Source of the DNA: Micropterus salmoides
Taxonomy: Eukaryota > Chordata > Actinopteri > Centrarchiformes > Centrarchidae
Length of the DNA: 64,000 nt
Direction: 5' to 3'
NCBI RefSeq assembly: GCF_014851395.1
Contig: NW_024041150.1
Location: 11,804,137 to 11,868,136 of the forward strand
Shown here in pieces: positions 49,291 through 59,421 of the stretch (within the stretch, counting starts at the first letter, position 1; each line of letters starts with the position of its first letter). The position numbers were made by a program, and so were the translations under genes. Under the pieces are notes generated by a model that searched no databases, had not been told where the DNA came from, and worked only from the letters and a program-made list of their open reading frames with translations.

Positions 49291-50040
49291 GGTGCTTGAT
49301 GCAGTAACCCCCCCCACACTAATGCATAAATGGCAAAATTATCACTTAAAAATTAGATTGTATGATTGCGGTTTTAATATGATTAATTATGCAGTCCTGC
49401 TTCAGTCTGGCTTGTTGTCTGTACAGTTCCTATACTGTTCACCCAATATGAATGTGAACACAATTAAACGGCCTTAATTCTGAAAGCATTAATGTATTTT
49501 TAATGCATAAAGGGCACCAGAGTTGAGCACGAGGGGAAAAATACATACCTAGTATTAAAACATGACTCCCGTAGAAGTTTAACTCATAAATTTAGGTTTG
49601 TCCTGTGACCTTATATTTTTATATTATAAATCCTTTTTGAATTTGATTAATTCACAGGATACCTATAATACCAATCATTACCCTTTCCGTCCAAGCTACA
49701 AACAATAAGAAATGTTTAATACATCTTCCGTACAATTGTTTTGTATCAGAGTACTTTTTAGCTGCTTCCTGGCCGTCACACACAAAATGTTAATGAGATG
49801 CATTTCAGCTGATTTTATCTTTCCTAAAAATTAATACCCAAAATAAATTCTAGTTTCAGAGGTTCTTTTAAGTCAAGAGTATACTCAACCATTTCACTAA
49901 ATTGTATCAATATTGAACTCATAAAGAATGTGTGTATAATTTGCTACTTGTTCCCCACATCCTCTCCAGCAACTAGTCCCTGCTATGAGTAACATTTCCC
50001 ATACTTATAAAGCGTATTAAAATATCTCATGCTCACTTTA
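49291..50040. other. Unannotated AT-rich stretch
   Basis: No gene or repeat end seen. It may include an eroded 3' part of the L1-like element that follows. Confidence 0.45.
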
Positions 50041-51030
50041 CATGCAAATTCCGTCCAGTATTTTGGTTGTGATGTTTCCACTTAGGGAGTCTTTCCAATC
50101 TTCTGCTGATATGTTAATTACATTTTTCCCCATTTCTCCTTTACTTTATTATCTACAATGGTGAGATTTCCTTTAATATTTTATAGATATTCTAATTTAA
50201 ATCAGGTATTGTATTAAATCCTTTTTCTCTTTCCTGTAATTGATATCATTTCCCTTTCTTTTTTTATACTGATCTACTTGTCCTTCATTTTCCCTTTCAT
50301 CCACTTCATTATTGTGAGAATCTGTGTTGCATGAAAATGATTCTGTACATTTGGAACACCTAACCACCTTCTGTTGTAGTGAGGCTTTAAATGTTCTGTT
50401 ATTCCAGATAAAATCTGAAGTCATTTTATTCCATATATTAAAAATACGATCTTGGTATTGCAAATGCTTGGAATAAAAACAAAAATTGTGGGAGGACCAT
50501 TATTTTTATTGTTTCTTCTTTGCCTAGTATTCTGTCTGGTATTAATGTCCATCTGTCTTATTGCCTTTCCAAAACACAGTAAATATTCACATATAGTTCA
50601 TCTAGACTGTTACTAATGTTGATGCCCAGGTATTTTATTTAAGTTTAAAACTTTTAAAGCTCTCACAGCTTAGCTATCTTGTGTTCCTAAATTTCTTGTC
50701 TAAGCCAAAATTGTTAAAGCTCTCAAACATAAAAAGACCACTCACTAAATCAAAGGCCTTCTCCGCACCTCATTTTATTAACAGAAGGTCTTCATTTTGC
50801 TTTTGAGCACAATCAATTAAATTTATTGTTCACCTAATGCTGTCTGCCACAAGCCTTCGTGGAATAAAGCCACACTGATCTTTGTCTGTAATACATAATA
50901 TAATATCTGTAATAATGGTTTTTAATTTATTGGTTAATATTGCTAATATTATTTTTTAGGATGTGTTGTGTAGCAATACCTGTATGAGGAACAATTTGTG
51001 TAATAATACCCTTCTTTAAAAATAAAAGTT
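50040..51030 (-). mobile_element. L1-clade LINE, 3' part
   Basis: Minus-strand frames carry DKDQCGFIPRRLVADSI (about 50830-50890), LIDCAQKQNEDLLLI, GAEKAFDLVS (50738-50769, RT motif A with Ala-Glu-Lys-Ala-Phe-Asp), KYLGINIS (about 50611-50640) and DRWTLIPDRILGKEETIKIMVLP, then IWNKMTSDFIWNNRTF near 50430. This order matches the L1-clade RT and its C-terminal region. Stops occur between blocks and the YADD box is not recognisable, so the copy is dead. It is cut off upstream by the L2-like LINE at 51041, and a further L1 piece lies on the other side. Confidence 0.8.
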
Positions 51031-51040
51031 ATTAATTTCA

Positions 51041-52580
51041 ATTCAGTTTCAATTCAATTTTATTTATATAGTGCCAAATCACAATAACAGTTATCTCAGA
51101 GCGCTTTTCATAAAAAAGCAGGTCTAGACCATACTCTGTGATGATATTTACAGAAACCCAACAGTTCCCACCAAGAGCAGCACTAGGCAACAGAGGCAAG
51201 GAAAAAACTTCCATTTAAGAGGCCTCAACAGAGGAGCAAGAGCTGTAGGTGAGAAGAATGATTTTAAATTCTATTCTGGATTTTACAGGAAGCCAATGCA
51301 GAGAAGCTAAGACAGGAGAAATGTGATCTCTTATCCTGGTTTGTGTCAGAACACGTGCTGCAGCATTCTGGATCAGCTGGAGAGTCTTAATGGACTTTTT
51401 CAAGCAGCCTGATAATAAGGAATTGCAGTAATCCAGCCTAGAATTAACAAATGCATAATAACTAGTAACTAGTTTTTCTGCATCATTTTTAGACAAGATG
51501 TTCCTAATTTTTGCAATATTACGTAGGTGAAAAAAGGCAGTCCTTGAAATTTGCTTAATGTGAGACTTAAACGACATGTCCTGATCAAAGATAACTCCAA
51601 GATTCCTCACAGTGGTGCTGGAGGCCAGGGCGATGCCATCAAAAGAAACTATATCTTTAGATAATGCGTCACGGGGGTGCTTGGGCCCCAGAACAATAAC
51701 TTCAGTTTTATCTGAGTTTAACATTAGAAAATTACAGGTCATCCAGGTTTTAACATCCTGAAGGCTGATCGATAGATATAACTGAGTATTATCTGCATAA
51801 CAATGAAAGTTTATGGAATGTTTCCTGATAATATTGCCTAAAGGAAGCATATATAAAGTGAAGAGGATTGGTCCGAGGACAGATCCTTGTGGAATTCCAT
51901 GACTAACTTTGGCATGCATGGAGGATTCATCGTTAACATGTACAAACTGAAATCGATCTGATAAATTGGACTCAAACCAGCTCAGAGCGGTTCCTTTAAT
52001 GCCAATAAAATGTTCCAGTCTCTGTAATAGGATCTGATGATTAATGGTATTAAAAGCAGCATTAAGTTCTAATAAAATCAGTACAGAGACAAGTCCTTTG
52101 TCTGATGCAATTAGGTCATTAGTAATTTTCACCAGTGATGAACTCTAAATCCTGACTGAAAATCCTCAAATAAACAGCTGTTTGGAGACTGCTTTCTCCA
52201 GGATCTTAGAGAGAAATGGAAGGTTAGATATAGGTCTATAGTTGGCTAAAACATCTGGATCAAGGTTGGGCTTTTTCAGAAGAGGTTTAATTGTAGCTAC
52301 TTTAAAGTACTGTGGTACATAGCCTGTTGATAAAGATAGATTGATCATATCTAGTATAGAAGTGCTGACTAAGGGTAAAACATCTTTAAGCAACCTAGTC
52401 GGGATGGGGTCTAAGAGGCAGGTTGATGGTTTAGATGAAGAAATTATTGAAGTTAGTTGGTAAAGATTGAGGGAAGCAAAGCAGTCTAAACAAACATATC
52501 TGGTTTTACAGCCATTTCTAAGGTTCCTGAGTTTGGAGATAAGTCGGTGCCAGTTGAGGGCAGGTCTTGGTGAATTTTGT
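51041..52580 (-). mobile_element. L2/Rex1-group LINE, 5'-truncated, catalytic residues altered
   Basis: From about 52575 the minus strand encodes PALNWHRLISKLRNL, SSSKPSTCLLDPIPTRLLKD, then STGYVPQYFKVATIKPLLKK and NYRPISNLPFLSKILEKAV. A frameshift and small deletion near 52150 follow. The next frame (52132-51215) continues as KITNDLIASDKGLVSVLIL, LELNAAFNTINH, HGIPQGSVLGPILFTLYMLP and CYADNTQLYLS, ending with NSRLDYCNSLLSG and SLHWLPVKSRIEFKI. Motif A has Glu where Asp is catalytic, and YADD is YADN. About 20 residues seem missing after LYLS. The 3' tail (51055-51200) matches the fragment at 44430. It lies inside an L1-like element. Confidence 0.85.
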
Positions 52581-52599
52581 TTCTAATATATAAGAAGAT

Positions 52600-52960
52600 T
52601 GCCATGCCCGTGCCCATTTTCTGTTATCATACATACATAACTGTATGCTTTTCATGGTAAGTGAATTATGTGGCTTTGATTTTTATTTTTTTTTTATAAA
52701 AATGAATTTGTAACCCATCATCTTCTTCCTGCTTTCAGTCCCTGTATTTGGTTTTTGATTTCATCTGGAGTGATTTGTCAAGCTTTGGTCAATTTGATGG
52801 GAGGGGTTTCCCTGTGGCACTCTTGGTAGTATGGTTAGTCATGGTAGGTTACTCAAATATGTCTTAATTTCACTTTTGTCCAATCTTACTTTATTTCTGT
52901 ATAAATGTCCATGGTAAATGAGAAACTCTTTTGCAATCTCTTCTTATCAGTTATTGTTTC
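52600..52960 (-). mobile_element. L1-clade LINE, 5' side of the interrupted copy
   Basis: On the minus strand 52721-52775 encodes ITPDEIKNQIQGLKAGR, matching the ITPEEI...LK.GKSPG.DG segment that precedes RT domain motifs in L1-clade ORF2. Stop codons flank it. Orientation and order relative to the block at 50040-51030 fit one L1 copy split by the L2-like LINE. Confidence 0.6.
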
Positions 52961-55900
52961 AGACTGGTCTATTTTTAAGCAATAAGCAATCATATTAATG
53001 ACATTGCGAGCTGCTTTAAGCCTCATGAAAGGCTCTCTGGAATAACAATGCCAAAAAGTAACACTAATCCCAGTCCAGTGGGGCGGACAGAGCTGTAGAA
53101 ATACAGGCCTTCTGCTATGGACAGACAGACACTAAATTGAAACACTAAATTCATTTTCACCCTCTGTTTGTCTTCCAAGTGTCCACCACCTCTATTCTGG
53201 GAGAGTGTATGTGTGTACTTGATACTAGGAAGAGGATATCGTTGTTGCTCTGCGCCTGTTCGACGTCAAGTACAATTAGGGAGCTGAGGGTTCTGTGTGC
53301 CATCCATCTGGACATGGTTCAAAGTGACTTGGATGGAGGTGGAGATGGACTTCCATGTTGCCCCAAAAGCAATCTCGCTTCTCTGTGCCACAATGTCAGC
53401 ACCTGGGAATTGAGCCTGCCACTCTCCGATAAGGACTCAGCTGACTCCTTAACCATGCTAGTGCTCATTACCTAATGCTAGATCAAATCCGCAAGGGGCT
53501 CCAGCTCCCCTCTGAATCCCTCTTGACAGCCCTCCGGTGACTCATTTAGAAATGAAAGTGGAAAGGCTCACCTGTGAACTGAAGCTGTGGGGACAGCAGG
53601 TGGAAGGGGTAGCCGTACCGTCTTCACTCGTCCATTCTCAGAACCCCGTTTTCAGTTTTGAATGTGCCTTCTCGTAGTATCCTTTCATCTTTCTTTTTTT
53701 ATTCAGCACCTCTGCTCTTTTCTTTTATGGTATATTCAGTGCTTTAGGGGAACACTTCATTTAAATTTTCCTATGGCAACTTTTGCCTTCAAACCTGGAC
53801 CCTGAAGTGAAGGAGCTTTAAAGTTATGCCCACATCTTGTAGGTCAGTTCTGTATTATAAACCACATATACACTGTGTTATAGACTTCTGACTGCTCAAG
53901 GAAGATATCACGCCCAGTGTAGATGTCAAGAAAATGTTGTATTTCCCTTTAACATAGTGATTTTGTTGGAGTTGTTTTTGTTCTGCCTCTTCTTAGCAAC
54001 AACAGACTGTATCAGATTTAACTGAACGTGCCACTCAAAAAGGAAGACAGTACTGCATGTAATGTGTAAGTGGTTTCTCAAAGTGATGCACACACTCTCA
54101 AGCGGCTTCTCTCAGCCAAAAGTCAAACCCAGGACCTACATCAGACTGTGTCTAAATTATATTAAGTCTAATCGGGTCAGGGTTGTGTCCAGTTCTGTTG
54201 GGTCTGAGATATGTGTATCAGTCTGTGTATGGAACTAAGCAGACACGCTATCTGCTCGTTAATTAGTGGCATATTAATCTGCTTCTAGTCATCTCTCTCT
54301 TTTTTTGAAGGTTTAAATGTGCACGTTAGCTTCTCCACCTGTCCATTTCAGACCACCTCTGATAAATTCACTGTACACCACCTTTTCAGCACCAAACAGC
54401 AGCCAGGCGCAGTGAGAGGATAGCTGGTGAACACAATGGAGCCATTTAGCAGCCAAAGAACCTTTCCCTCAGGAGTTGATGGAGACCAAAACAGAGCTAA
54501 AAGGAGACAAACATGACTTCATATGAACCCCAGTGTTGCTCTGTGTCTGCTGGATGTGTAAAGAAGGCAGCTCTTTGCCTCTTTGCTCAGTCACAATAAC
54601 CTTTTTGTACCAAATTCAAGCATTTAGCGACAAAACTGCACCTTTTCTTCTCAAGAATAATTCAGTTATAATACAGTAAACTTTTCTGGGTTTTTCTAGT
54701 GATTTTTTTGACACTTCTACTACCACTCAAAATGTAACATCACTCTTATACTCCTGGAACACTGACACTGTCCTCTATCAATTCATATACAGAGGTGTGT
54801 GGTGTGTAGAGGTATACAAAGTATAAAAATCTTAATGTCAAGTTGTATAAGACTGAAAAGTCAAAGTATAGTACCACTGACATGCCATTTGAGTGCATTT
54901 AACTGAAAGCCATACGCCTGTGAATAAAGAGAATGAAAACCGAGCAAAAACAGCCAACGTTTCCAAGGGTTAAAGCAAAACATGATCCAATCAACCAAAG
55001 TGCTATCAGCAAAGCTTGCCGCTTGCTCATTGAGCATCAGTGCTGTTGAATAAATGGGAAACGTGTCGATCTCTGGGGTTTGGTAGCAGCTGCTAATGCA
55101 GGCGAAGGCAAAGTGGTGAGGTATGTTAAAGTAAACAAGCCAAAGGACAGCACAGATATTTTCATATCAGCTTGAATGCCAAATGCTCTGTCAATTGCTC
55201 ACACTTAGATTCCCTAACAGGTTCTTTATTTTTATATGGCTTTAGAGGACCACTGTTTACGGTGCCCGGCTCCAGGTGAATATTTAATAGGTAAACACAG
55301 GAGCCTTTCAGCGAAGATAAAATGCCAAAGTTGCCTACGAGAGCCCTCCATTTCTCATATCAGCATTCATCCAGCCACCCACATCCATTTCCAAAAACAT
55401 TTCACGCTGCTGAAGAGTGAGGCTAGATGCTAAGCACCATGGCAAGAGACTCAATTCTTAGCTGATAAATTACCCTGAAGGAGTGCATCTTAACTTTTTT
55501 TTCATGGTGCTAAGGTACACAAATGCAAGCAACTGAAGACTTTATAGAAGAGACAATGCACTTTTATATCATTTCAGTCAGGAAAGACTTGAACAAAAAT
55601 AATTCATTGACATGTGAGAATGTGAAAAAAGTCAGTTGGCGATTAGACCCCATCATGATGAAGTATTTCAAAGGGGGTGAAATTGCAGAGGCATAGAAAT
55701 ACCCCCAACGGAGTCTAGACAGTGGTGGTGGTGAGATGAAAGGATGAAGAAGATGATAGTCTTCCTGGTTGAACTGATGCTGAGCTTCATTTTATATTTT
55801 CTGTATTTTTTGTACAGTATGCACAACTCCTAATCACTTTATACAGAAGCTTCATTCTCCATGATGCTTCAATACTGTGTAATGCTGAAGTGAAGTTGTG

Positions 55901-56460
55901 TAGCCTGAAGAGCAGTAAGATGCTGTTTAGATGATTAGTCACATGTTGTAGGTGACCAAAAATCCAAACTGCCTGTCCTTAGACAGCTCCGTCAGCTCTA
56001 ATTGGATATATTTGTTGCTTCTTTGGAGGTTGGATTGTTTTCTCGAGCCGTTAGTAGTGTAAAAAAGGGATTTTCATTTTCCTTAAAGGAGGTATCGTGC
56101 TGTGAAGTTGCCCAGTGAAATATTCTGTGCTGAGCCACAGACGGAGTGGAATATCCAAAGGAGGAGGCAAGAGAAAGTATGCCTCTTTGGCTCCAATGGA
56201 TTTGATTTATATGGAAATTACTTGTATAAAATTATACTTCAGACTCCCCTGTTTTGAAGTAAAGTTGTTTTGCTGATTGAGGCTTGAACTTGAATACAAC
56301 GCTGGCATGATGAACTGACTTTACATGGAGCTGCAAATCACAGATCTGGTCACAATAGTGGTGCTTTCTTGTAAACACTAATTAGATAATATGCTAATGA
56401 TGAAGAGAAATCAGTTGTTCATCTTTCTCCTTCGTGGAGTAAATAGTTGTGTAAATAGTC
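52961..56460. other. Unannotated non-coding stretch
   Basis: No gene or transposon supported across 3.5 kb. A 98-codon frame at 53179-53475 lacks motifs. About 55230-55480 is a complex, non-repetitive block that may be conserved non-coding DNA (see findings). Confidence 0.5.
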
Positions 56461-56463
56461 ATT

Positions 56464-58009
56464 GGGCCAGATCTACTAAAGGTTTGCGTGAGTAAAAACG
56501 TGTGCAAAGTTGATATCACCAGCAAATTAACAGGTAAGCTGATCGACTAACGGTGTGCACGCAGAATGACGTCTTCCAGCAGTGCAAGAAAGCACCTGTT
56601 GTTCATTTACTACTTTTGCCTTAATGAATATGCAGTTTGGGGGGTTTCACTTTTATTGTGCGAAGTAATGGGAGTGACATGCAAATCCTTTTATTTACTA
56701 CACGCAATGTGATGTAACAAGCCTAAAAGCAGTTTCATGTGAGTGCAACAGCATCTGTATTTAATACATTTGAAAGGAAGGTGCAAACCGCCAAGTGTTG
56801 CGCAGAGATGGCTGCTGTTATTGTTGCCAGAAGGAGACACAGCCGTACTGAAAGAAGACGTAGATGAAAGGGTTGCAGTGTGCAAACCAAGCCATGCCAG
56901 GGTTGTGCAGTGTGCCAACCATACCATAGCTTTCAGGGGGGGAGAGTTGTTTCGACCTGACTTCTTTTCTCCGCGAGATGGAAGAATTTAGAAAGTTGCG
57001 TGCAGTAGTGCATGGATCACTCGTAAAATTCATCCAGCCAGAGGGAACGATCACCAACTGTTCACATGGCGCCGGTTGTAATAGTGACACAAACCGTTGT
57101 AGGTCTTGGAGAGGGGCGTTGGGGCGTACAGGAACAAGAGATCGCGGAGCTACTGGGCACGCTGTGGACGGTCGACGATTGTTCCCTCTGGCCGGATGAA
57201 GCAGCCGATTTTACGCATGATGATACAGAAATATAGAAATTAATGACAAAAAGCATACTGTCAAGAGAGCTCACGTCTTATTCCCCCTGGCTCCCGAGTT
57301 CTCATCTCAGGGCTGCCAATACAGATGCTTTCAGAAAAAGCGTAGTTATTTGACTACGTTAAAAGGGTAGCTTTAGCGTCTGTGGGAGATGCTCTGGGGC
57401 GTCTCGTACAGACCGGAAGTGCTAGCTACGTTCGGTTAAAGGTGTTGACAACCCCCTCAAGCCCACTACCTCTACCATAACCATCAGTAATGTTAGTGCC
57501 TAAACCTAAGTCACTGACTTTATGCATGTCGACTGCTAGCACAGCTGTAGGGTTAGCCTTGTTTGTGTTGCTGTGATGTTGCAAACGGTTGTTTCATACG
57601 GACACTGAAGGGTACCTTTAGCGTAAAATAATAATACGCTGTCTGAAAGCGTTGGTAATGATGCACTGAGATGAGAACACGTTGGGCTCTCCCGTAGTTC
57701 TCACCCTGTCCTCGCGTCTGGGTCATTCCAGCATACTGTATCTGTTTCTGCTGGGGTTTCCCAAAGCAGTTTTTCAGGTGTGCTGTCCCAAGTACTTAGT
57801 GCAATCTTAGGCAGGATGGGCAGGGACATACGATTCCTGAACACTCAAAACCCTTATATTAAAACAGCCATTGTGTTTGCTGCTGTTGTCATCAACGCAG
57901 TAATTCTTAGTTAATCACCCATAACAGGTAGTACAATAACACGCACAATATTTTAGAATGCACACACACTTTTCTGCTCTTTTTTTCGGGGTGTTAGTAA
58001 ATCCGGCCC
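56464..58009 (+). mobile_element. PIF/Harbinger-like DNA transposon remnant
   Basis: The left end is gggccagatctactaa and the reverse complement of the right end is gggccggatttactaa, matching at 14 of 16 positions. The trinucleotide att flanks both sides (56461-56463 and 58010-58012), and a 3-bp duplication suits PIF/Harbinger, although ATT is not the usual TWA. Within the body a plus frame near 56810 reads AAVIVARRRHSRTERRRR and another reads GGELFRPDFFSPRDGRI, in the style of a Harbinger transposase N-terminus, interrupted by stops. A smaller inverted-repeat element sits inside at 57298-57678. Superfamily is inference. Confidence 0.5.
57298..57678. mobile_element. Small inverted-repeat element nested in the Harbinger-like copy
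   Basis: The left end gttctcatctcag and the reverse complement of the right end, gttctcatctcag, are identical over 13 bases. Inner words (tttcagaaaaagcgta and the opposed tttcagacagcgtatt) also mirror each other. There is no coding capacity in 381 bp. Flanking bases do not show a clear duplication. Confidence 0.6.
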
Positions 58010-58454
58010 ATTGTACAAGAGATTAGTCTGTCTGTAGTATAAAGTTGTAGTGAAGGAAGGGATGTTGGAAATAATCCAATGGTGAGATCCAAAACAATGA
58101 CACAATAAACTGATGCTCCACAGCCAAGAAATAGAGAGGGTATGTTAATTCCCCAAATAAATCAAGGGAAGAGAGAGATTATGTTTTCTAGCAACAGATG
58201 AGGATATGTGTTGGCTGGTTTGGTGATCTCCCATCCATGTTCAAAAGTAGGACGTCACATTGACAAAACAAACAATTAACCATTGGGCATCATCTATTCC
58301 ATTGCATTGTGTTACAAACTCATTTTGGTCTACTCCTATGTATTTTGTGCATGGGCCATTATTCAAAACATATGGTAAATACTGACAGGGGAAGTGAATA
58401 ACACTGATTATCTCGTCAGTGGATGGGATATGTTAGGCAGCAAGTGAACATTGT

Positions 58455-58690
58455 GTCCCCATAGTTGATATGGTATAATTTAACCGACTTTGACGAGGGC
58501 CAGATTGTGATGACTAGACGACTGGGGGCATCTCCAAAACAGTCTGCAGTGGTCAGTACCTATCAAAAGTGGTCCAAGGAAGGAAAAGTGGTGAACTTGC
58601 TACCGGGTCATGGACGGCCAAGGCTCACTGATGCATGTGGGGAGCGAAGACTGGCCCATGTGGTCTGATCCAACAGACGAGCATGATCTT
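58455..58690 (+). mobile_element. Tc1-like transposase remnant, N-terminal part
   Basis: A 67-codon frame reads NLTDFDEGQIVMTRRLGASP, then SAVVSTYQKWSKEGKVVNLL and PGHGRPRLTDACGERRLAHV. This is the paired-type helix-turn-helix DNA-binding part of Tc1 transposases: an FDEGQIV-like first helix, a degraded recognition helix, then GRPR.T as the AT-hook-like linker. About a dozen residues are missing between GASPK and SAVVS, and the match ends near 58690, so no catalytic DDE part remains. Confidence 0.75.
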
Positions 58691-58699
58691 GGTGATGAC

Positions 58700-59163
58700 T
58701 TGTCCATCTAGCTAATGTCAATAATAAAGTCAACAACTGGTAAACCAGTGCTGTCCAGTGCGAGAGCAGCATCACAAAAGCTCTTTTACATCTTACTCAA
58801 AGAAGTACCTTTAATTTTAAATTGTTCTGTCCAAGAATGAAGGTACTGTGGATAGGTCCGTCTCTCAGCAGTGCAGGTGCAGTCTCACTGCCAGTCATGT
58901 CCTGCTGCAGTCTTGTAATGTGGACTAGCCTGCAGCTATGTATGGTCGTGATCAGAGAAGAGGCAGAGAAAGAACTCTGTGTGAAGTTTCTCTTCTTGGA
59001 CTGTACACTAATCATTACAGCTGGACTGAATAGTTGGAGGCTTCTTTCACATTGACGTTTGAATTCTAAATCAACATTCAAATTAGTTCAAACTGTGCAG
59101 CTTGTATATTCATTCTGTTGAAACCTGGTATTTCTGCGCGGTTAGATAAAGATATTGCTACAT
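58700..59163. other. Unannotated non-coding stretch
   Basis: No motif or repeat end recognised. A 94-codon minus frame at 58797-59081 has no known domain. Confidence 0.5.
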
Positions 59164-59421
59164 GAGTGTTTCTCAAACTTGTTCTGTCTTGACCGTCTTT
59201 AGAAGCTGAAAAAGGTTCATGCCCCCCACCACACGTAAATGGATTGAATTCTTATCATTAACTTTATTGAGGGAGCAACATATAAAAAAGCAGGCAAGAT
59301 GAATATGATCAAAATAAAAGAAATTACTCAGTATGATAGCATCAGCAAAATGTTTTTTTTAGTTCCCTCCATTCCACATTTTTCTCTGGTCATTCATGCC
59401 CCTCCAGTTTGAGAACCACTG
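59164..59421. mobile_element. Short hAT (Charlie-like) element
   Basis: The left end gagtgtttctcaaac and the reverse complement of the right end, cagtggttctcaaac, are imperfect inverted repeats. CAGTGGTTCTCAAA is the recognised terminus style of Charlie-type hAT elements. The 258-bp body is non-coding. The flanking 8-mers do not match, so the duplication has decayed or the left boundary is imprecise. Confidence 0.6.
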
